Below are positions 59,859-64,000 of a stretch of 64,000 bases of DNA, piece after piece; positions within the stretch are counted from its first letter, which is position 1; the number at the start of each line of letters is the position of its first letter. A model generated the notes under the pieces. The model was not told the origin of the DNA. It ran no database searches and was given only the letters and a program-made list of their open reading frames with translations. The position numbers and the translations under genes were made by a program. Origin of the DNA: Abyssibacter sp036156195. GTDB lineage: Bacteria; Pseudomonadota; Gammaproteobacteria; Nevskiales; OUC007. The stretch spans positions 1 through 64,000 of the forward strand of contig JAYZUZ010000003.1 in NCBI GenBank assembly GCA_036156195.1, read 5' to 3'.

Positions 59859-60827
59859 CTAGCGAGCGCCTTGCGTCGCTGCTCCGCGTCCGGACCGCAG
59901 CTGCGCCGCCCTGATGACCTCCGGCTCTTCGGCCAGTTCATGGAGGGCACCGTCTGCCAGTAGATGGTCCAGCCGTGCGACGTGTCGATCGATGGCGTTG
60001 ACGTACGGGTTGTCGCCATTGAAGTGGGCAGTGAGGTAGCGGTAGCAACCGTCGAAGTAGCCGTCGAGACGGTCTTTCCAGACCATTCGGTTGAAGTCTG
60101 GGGTTTTGCGGAGCAGGTCCTCGGCTGAGCTGTAGACGGGTGCTGGCCGTCCAGGGCGAGGTTCACCGGCCAGTCCGCAGATGGAGAATTCCCGGTACAG
60201 GTGATGCCAGCATTTTTCCAGATAGCAGGCATCGGCCATTTGCGCGAGCAGATCGGCTGTGCCGAGGAAGAAGCCCAGGTGGCGGTCGCGTGGATCGTGG
60301 ACCTGAATCTTGTCCAGCGCGATTTCGTAGCCGGTGAAATGCACGATTTGACGCGCAGTCTCGGCCTGCTCGGCCAAGGGGGTGTCTTGCAGAAAGTCGC
60401 TGATGAATGCGCCGCTGCGCGCGACATGGCACAGGGTGAACTCCGCGCCATTGGCGTGGCCCACATCCCGCTCGGAGCGGACGTAGCCGGCGTCGTGAAA
60501 CAACGCGATGATGACGCCGAGCATGGCGCGATCAGTGCCAAGGCGTTCGGCCGGCGGCACGCTCTGCTCGTAGCCATCCAGTAGCCGCGCGAAGGCCAGC
60601 GTGGCATCGAGGCTGTGCTGGGCATCGTGATACCAGGTGTCACAGCCGTGATACCCCGGCAGCAGGCCGGCAAACAGAGCCTCGAAGGTCTCGAAGGCAT
60701 GGGAGATCAGCGCGGCATCCACGTCTGCGAATCGCTGCTGGAGCAACTCCAGTACGGCGTTCTTAACAGCCGCTGGATCGGCCAAATGTACAGTGCCCGT
60801 CACATCGAGGTGAGGCTGTTCGGTCAT
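59859..60827 (-). CDS. HD-domain metal-dependent phosphohydrolase
   Basis: A 322-residue cytoplasmic protein with the HD signature: WYHDAQHSLDATLAF (about 77-91) and ALFHDAGYV (about 116-124), followed by helices with more metal ligands (HFTGYEI). It resembles the PDEase-like HD proteins, but the substrate is unknown. ATG 60827 has GGAGGA upstream. Convergent with tatC with only six bases between the stops. Confidence 0.85.
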   Translation of the reverse strand: MTEQPHLDVTGTVHLADPAAVKNAVLELLQQRFADVDAALISHAFETFEALFAGLLPGYHGCDTWYHDAQHSLDATLAFARLLDGYEQSVPPAERLGTDRAMLGVIIALFHDAGYVRSERDVGHANGAEFTLCHVARSGAFISDFLQDTPLAEQAETARQIVHFTGYEIALDKIQVHDPRDRHLGFFLGTADLLAQMADACYLEKCWHHLYREFSICGLAGEPRPGRPAPVYSSAEDLLRKTPDFNRMVWKDRLDGYFDGCYRYLTAHFNGDNPYVNAIDRHVARLDHLLADGALHELAEEPEVIRAAQLRSGRGAATQGAR

Positions 60828-60940
60828 GCGCTGTCCTCCGCGTCGATGTTCGAGCTTCCCCAAGTTCGAATCGTCCCGCGCGCTACCGGATGGTAGACCC
60901 AGCTTGATGGGATGAGCGAATAAACGGCGTGATCCGGGTC

Positions 60941-61726
60941 TCAGTTCTCACGCAGCTCGCAAAGCACAGGGGTGTGATCCGACGGGCGTTCCCAGCGGCG
61001 GGGTTCGATGTCGATGCGGAAGTCCGTCATGGCGTCGACCAGCGGAGCGCTGATGAGGTGATGATCAATGCGCAGACCGTGCCCGCGACGAAAGCCACCT
61101 TGCCGATAGTCCCACCATGTAAACCGCTGCTCGGGAGCGGCGATGCAGGTGAAGGCGTCGGTCAGTCCCGTATCCAACAGCGCTGTCAGTGCGGCGCGCT
61201 CAGCGTCACTGCAGAGAATATTGCCCTCCCAGCGGTCCGGGTCGTGCGTGTCTTCGACGGTTGGCGCGATGTTGAAATCGCCGGATACCACGAGCCGAGG
61301 GTGGGTTTGGAGGCTGTCTACGATGTAGTCCCGCAGGGCCGCCAGCCATTCAAGTTTGTAGTGGTATTTGTCCGATCCCACGGCCTGCCCGTTGGGGACG
61401 TACACGCAGATCATGCGCAGATCACCCACGGTGCCAGCGATTACCCGCGCCTGGGTGTCGTCATATCCGGGGATGCCGGTGGTGACGTCCTCGATGGGGT
61501 GGCGGCTGATGAGCGCGACCCCGTTGTAGGTCTTTTGTCCGTGCCAGGCGCTATGCCACCCGGCTTCCGTGAGTGCGTCGACAGGAAACCGGTCGTCGGT
61601 GAGCTTTGTTTCCTGTACGGCGACCAGGTCGGCGGCATCGCTGCCCAGCCACTGAAGCATGTGCGGCAGGCGGACATTAAGTGAGTTGACGTTCCAGGTC
61701 GCCAGGCGTGTCGTGGATTCGGTCAT
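60941..61726 (-). CDS. xthA: Exodeoxyribonuclease III
   Basis: AP endonuclease/3' exonuclease in base excision repair, 261 residues. Conserved steps: ATWNVNSLNVRL, VAVQETKL (metal Glu), VSGDFNIAP, GLRIDHHLIS and SDHTPV at the C terminus (catalytic His). Overlaps prlC by four bases. Confidence 0.95.
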   Translation of the reverse strand: MTESTTRLATWNVNSLNVRLPHMLQWLGSDAADLVAVQETKLTDDRFPVDALTEAGWHSAWHGQKTYNGVALISRHPIEDVTTGIPGYDDTQARVIAGTVGDLRMICVYVPNGQAVGSDKYHYKLEWLAALRDYIVDSLQTHPRLVVSGDFNIAPTVEDTHDPDRWEGNILCSDAERAALTALLDTGLTDAFTCIAAPEQRFTWWDYRQGGFRRGHGLRIDHHLISAPLVDAMTDFRIDIEPRRWERPSDHTPVLCELREN

Positions 61727-63768
61727 GCGGCCAGTCCATGAAGGCGGAGCAGGGCGTCGGGTTCGGGCGCGCGTCCGCGAAAGGCCTCATACAACTGGCC
61801 GGCAGGTTCACTGCCACCACGGGCGAGGATGGTGTCACGGAATCGATGCGCGGCTTCTTTGTCGAACACGCCGCGCTCGACAAAGAGTTCAAAGGCATCC
61901 GCAGCCAGCAGTTCGGCCCATTTGTAGCTGTAGTAGCCCGCCGCGTAGCCGCCGGCGAAAATATGCGAAAAGCTGCACGGGAAACGATGCCAGGCCGGCG
62001 GATGGATCACAGCCACCTCGCTGCGAACTGCCGCCAGTGTGTCGTCGATACGGGCCGGCTGGCCCGCGACGTGGTCGCGGTGCAGTCGCAGGTCGAAGAG
62101 GGCGAACTCCAGCTGGCGTACCGTGGCCATGCCCGCCTGGAACTGGCGGCTGGCGCGCAGCTTGTCGAGCAGAGCATCGGGAATCGTCTCGCCGGTGTCG
62201 ACATGACGGGCAAAGCGGTCCAGCGCTTCACGCTCGTAGGTCCAGTTTTCCATGAACTGGCTGGGCAGTTCGACGGCATCCCAGGCCACACCATTGATGC
62301 CCGAAACGGATAATTCATCGACCTGGGTAAGCAGGTGGTGCAAGCCATGGCCAAACTCGTGGAACAGTGTTTCGACCTCGTCATGCGACAGGCAGGCCGG
62401 TTTGCCATCGACTGGACCGCCAAAGTTGCAGACCAAGAACGCCACCGGCAGCTGCGCGGTGTCGCCGTGGCGGTAGCGGCCCTGGCAGTCATCCATCCAC
62501 GCGCCGGCGCGCTTGCCGGGCCGAGCGTAGGGGTCCACGTAAAATACGCCTCGGCGGCTGCCATCAGCATCCAGCACGGCATAGGCGGTTACGTCGTCAT
62601 GCCAGACATTGGCATCGTCGATGGGCTCGAAACGGACTTCGTACAGCCGCTCGGCGACTTCCATCATGCCCCTGAGCACCTGTGGGGCAGGAAAGTACGG
62701 TCGTAGCATTTCGTCAGATAGCCCCAATGTGGCCTCTCGGTACTGTTCGGCGTAGTAACCAATGTCCCAGGGGGCGAGCGTCGACGGTCCACCCTGTGCT
62801 GCGGCAAAGCTGGTCAGGGCCTGCAGCTCACGGTGGGCGGCAGGCCGCGCCTTGGCGGCCAGGTCTAGCAGAAACTGTTCGACGGTGGCTGGCGTGTCGG
62901 CCATTTTCGTGGCCAGCGAGTAGTCGGCGTAGCTGTCAAAACCCACCAGGGCGGCCAGTTCCTGCCGCAAATCTAGAATCTCCTGCATCACCGGGCCGTT
63001 ATCCCAGCGTCCGGCATGCGGGCCTTGGTCAGACGCCCGGGTCCCGTATGCCTCATACAAGCGCTGACGCAGTGCCCGGTCATGCGCATGGGTCATCACC
63101 GCGATGTAGCAGGGGGCATCCAGGGTCACCAGATACCCGGTCTGGTCCTGGCGCTTGGCGGCAGCAGCGGCCGCCTGAATGGCACGCTCGGGTAATCCAT
63201 CCAGGTCCTCGATGCGATCCGTCTGCCAGCTCCAGGCTTCGGTGGCGTCAAGCACGTGTTCCTGAAAGCGTGTTTGCAGGGTCGACAAGCGTTGCTGGAT
63301 GGCGGCATAACGCGTCCTGGCATCGCCTTCCAGATGGACGCCGGCGAGTCGGAAATCCCGAATCGCGTTGTCGATGATGGTTTTGCGGGCCTGGGGCAGC
63401 TGGTCGAATTCGGCGTGCTGCCGCAATTGCTCAAAATGTCTGTACAGCACCCGGTTTTGTCCCAGCTCCGTAGAGTAAGCGGATAGCTTAGGCAAACAGG
63501 CGTTATACGCTTCCCGCCACTCCGGCGAATTGACCACGCCATTGAGATGGCTGACCGGCGAGAAGACGCGGTGCAGGTCGTTGTCGAGTCGCTCAAGCCG
63601 CGCCACGAAGTCATCCCATGTGGTCGTGGCGAGCTGGCCCAGCTCAGCGATCACCGCACGGTTGGCTGCCAGGACGGCATCCAGGGCCGGCTCGGCATGT
63701 TCGGGGCGGATTTCGGAAAATGGGGGCAGCGCCTGGCTGCGGAGCATTTCCAGCAAAGGGTTCGACAT
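61723..63768 (-). CDS. prlC: Oligopeptidase A (M3)
   Basis: Zinc metallopeptidase that degrades short peptides and cleaved signal peptides in the cytoplasm. The zinc site FHEFGHGLHHLL is at about 466-477; the third ligand Glu lies about 25 residues later. 681 residues, the usual length. The xthA start overlaps its stop. The family's N-terminal MSNPLL..LPPF pattern supports the ATG at 63768. Confidence 0.95.
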   Translation of the reverse strand: MSNPLLEMLRSQALPPFSEIRPEHAEPALDAVLAANRAVIAELGQLATTTWDDFVARLERLDNDLHRVFSPVSHLNGVVNSPEWREAYNACLPKLSAYSTELGQNRVLYRHFEQLRQHAEFDQLPQARKTIIDNAIRDFRLAGVHLEGDARTRYAAIQQRLSTLQTRFQEHVLDATEAWSWQTDRIEDLDGLPERAIQAAAAAAKRQDQTGYLVTLDAPCYIAVMTHAHDRALRQRLYEAYGTRASDQGPHAGRWDNGPVMQEILDLRQELAALVGFDSYADYSLATKMADTPATVEQFLLDLAAKARPAAHRELQALTSFAAAQGGPSTLAPWDIGYYAEQYREATLGLSDEMLRPYFPAPQVLRGMMEVAERLYEVRFEPIDDANVWHDDVTAYAVLDADGSRRGVFYVDPYARPGKRAGAWMDDCQGRYRHGDTAQLPVAFLVCNFGGPVDGKPACLSHDEVETLFHEFGHGLHHLLTQVDELSVSGINGVAWDAVELPSQFMENWTYEREALDRFARHVDTGETIPDALLDKLRASRQFQAGMATVRQLEFALFDLRLHRDHVAGQPARIDDTLAAVRSEVAVIHPPAWHRFPCSFSHIFAGGYAAGYYSYKWAELLAADAFELFVERGVFDKEAAHRFRDTILARGGSEPAGQLYEAFRGRAPEPDALLRLHGLAA

Positions 63769-63838
63769 GCTCTGTTCGTCGCGTAAACGGGCGCCGACTG
63801 TAGCATGCAGACAAGCGCTGATTCCGCCGTCGGCCCGG

Positions 63839-64000
63839 TTACAGTAGGCCCCTTGCGGCCAGGGCGAATGCCGTGGCGGAGCCGCTGACTAGAAATCCTG
63901 CAAACGCCAGGGCGGCCTGGATTCTGTAGCGGCGGACCAGGGTCTCTTGTGGGACCGCTGAGAGGATGAAAGGCTGCCGATTCGACGGCCGTGCCAGGAC
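63839..64000 (-). CDS. C-terminal end of a membrane protein, partial
   Basis: The minus-strand frame open from the right edge ends with TAA at 63839-63841. The last 53 residues contain a basic stretch (PQETLVRRYRIQ) and a hydrophobic helix (ALAFAGFLVSGSATAFALA) ending in AARGLL. The start and main body are outside the window, so no function is assigned. The prlC start codon is 70 bases away, so the two may be one transcript. Confidence 0.55.
   Translation of the reverse strand, partial: VLARPSNRQPFILSAVPQETLVRRYRIQAALAFAGFLVSGSATAFALAARGLL

Overview
The window is GC-rich DNA from a gammaproteobacterium outside the usual alginate producers Pseudomonas and Azotobacter. Evidence is the full Pseudomonas-type alginate gene set in an altered order, the hisBHAF-hisE-tatABC block, prlC and xthA, several c-di-GMP proteins, and a probable Rsm-type regulatory RNA with a GacA-like box. 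I cannot name the genus.

Layout. 1-4.5 kb: a truncated LOV-GGDEF photoreceptor, a Crp/Fnr-type regulator and a secreted subtilase with PKD domains and a GlyGly-CTERM tail, closed by a strong terminator. 4.5-22.2 kb: a long regulatory region and one alginate operon, algD-alg8-alg44-algK-algE-algG-algG-algI-algJ-algF-algX-algL-algA. It makes GDP-mannuronate, polymerises it under c-di-GMP control (Alg44), epimerises it with two tandem AlgG paralogues, O-acetylates it (AlgI/J/F/X), and exports or trims it (AlgK/E/L). 22.3-27.1 kb: a secreted protein of unknown function, a HAD-UbiA fusion with a decayed UbiA motif, a PAS-GGDEF-EAL protein and an HDOD protein. 27.2-31.3 kb: a sugar-type (CUT1) ABC transporter. 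31.3-35.1 kb: a nitronate monooxygenase, a secreted coiled-coil/Cys-rich protein with a c-di-GMP-I-like riboswitch in its leader, and a lone acyl-CoA carboxylase carboxyltransferase. 35.2-45 kb: a giant propeller-GGDEF-EAL sensor, a subtilase with eight GYTWSGGDGGTTTPD-type repeats, a LuxR-type regulator, and a His-rich/PepSY/response-regulator/histidine-kinase cluster. 45-54.3 kb: a second GlyGly-CTERM protein (beta-propeller) and an AddAB-like helicase-nuclease pair. 54.3-64 kb: an RsmY-like sRNA candidate, dtd, hisBHAF-hisE, tatABC, an HD-domain protein, xthA, prlC and the end of a membrane protein gene.

Regulatory links are the most interesting part. Three sigma-54-type -24/-12 promoters are visible: one perfect match before algD and one before each GlyGly-CTERM gene. 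The two GlyGly-CTERM promoters also share a nearly identical extension running over the predicted start site, absent from algD, which suggests a small co-regulated surface-protein regulon. c-di-GMP appears as input (three proteins with degenerate GGDEF domains, two of them with EAL domains), as effector site (the Alg44 PilZ domain) and possibly as an RNA ligand (33.4 kb). The GGA-loop sRNA at 54.4 kb is the second global control element. None of this was tested computationally; all calls are from reading the sequence.
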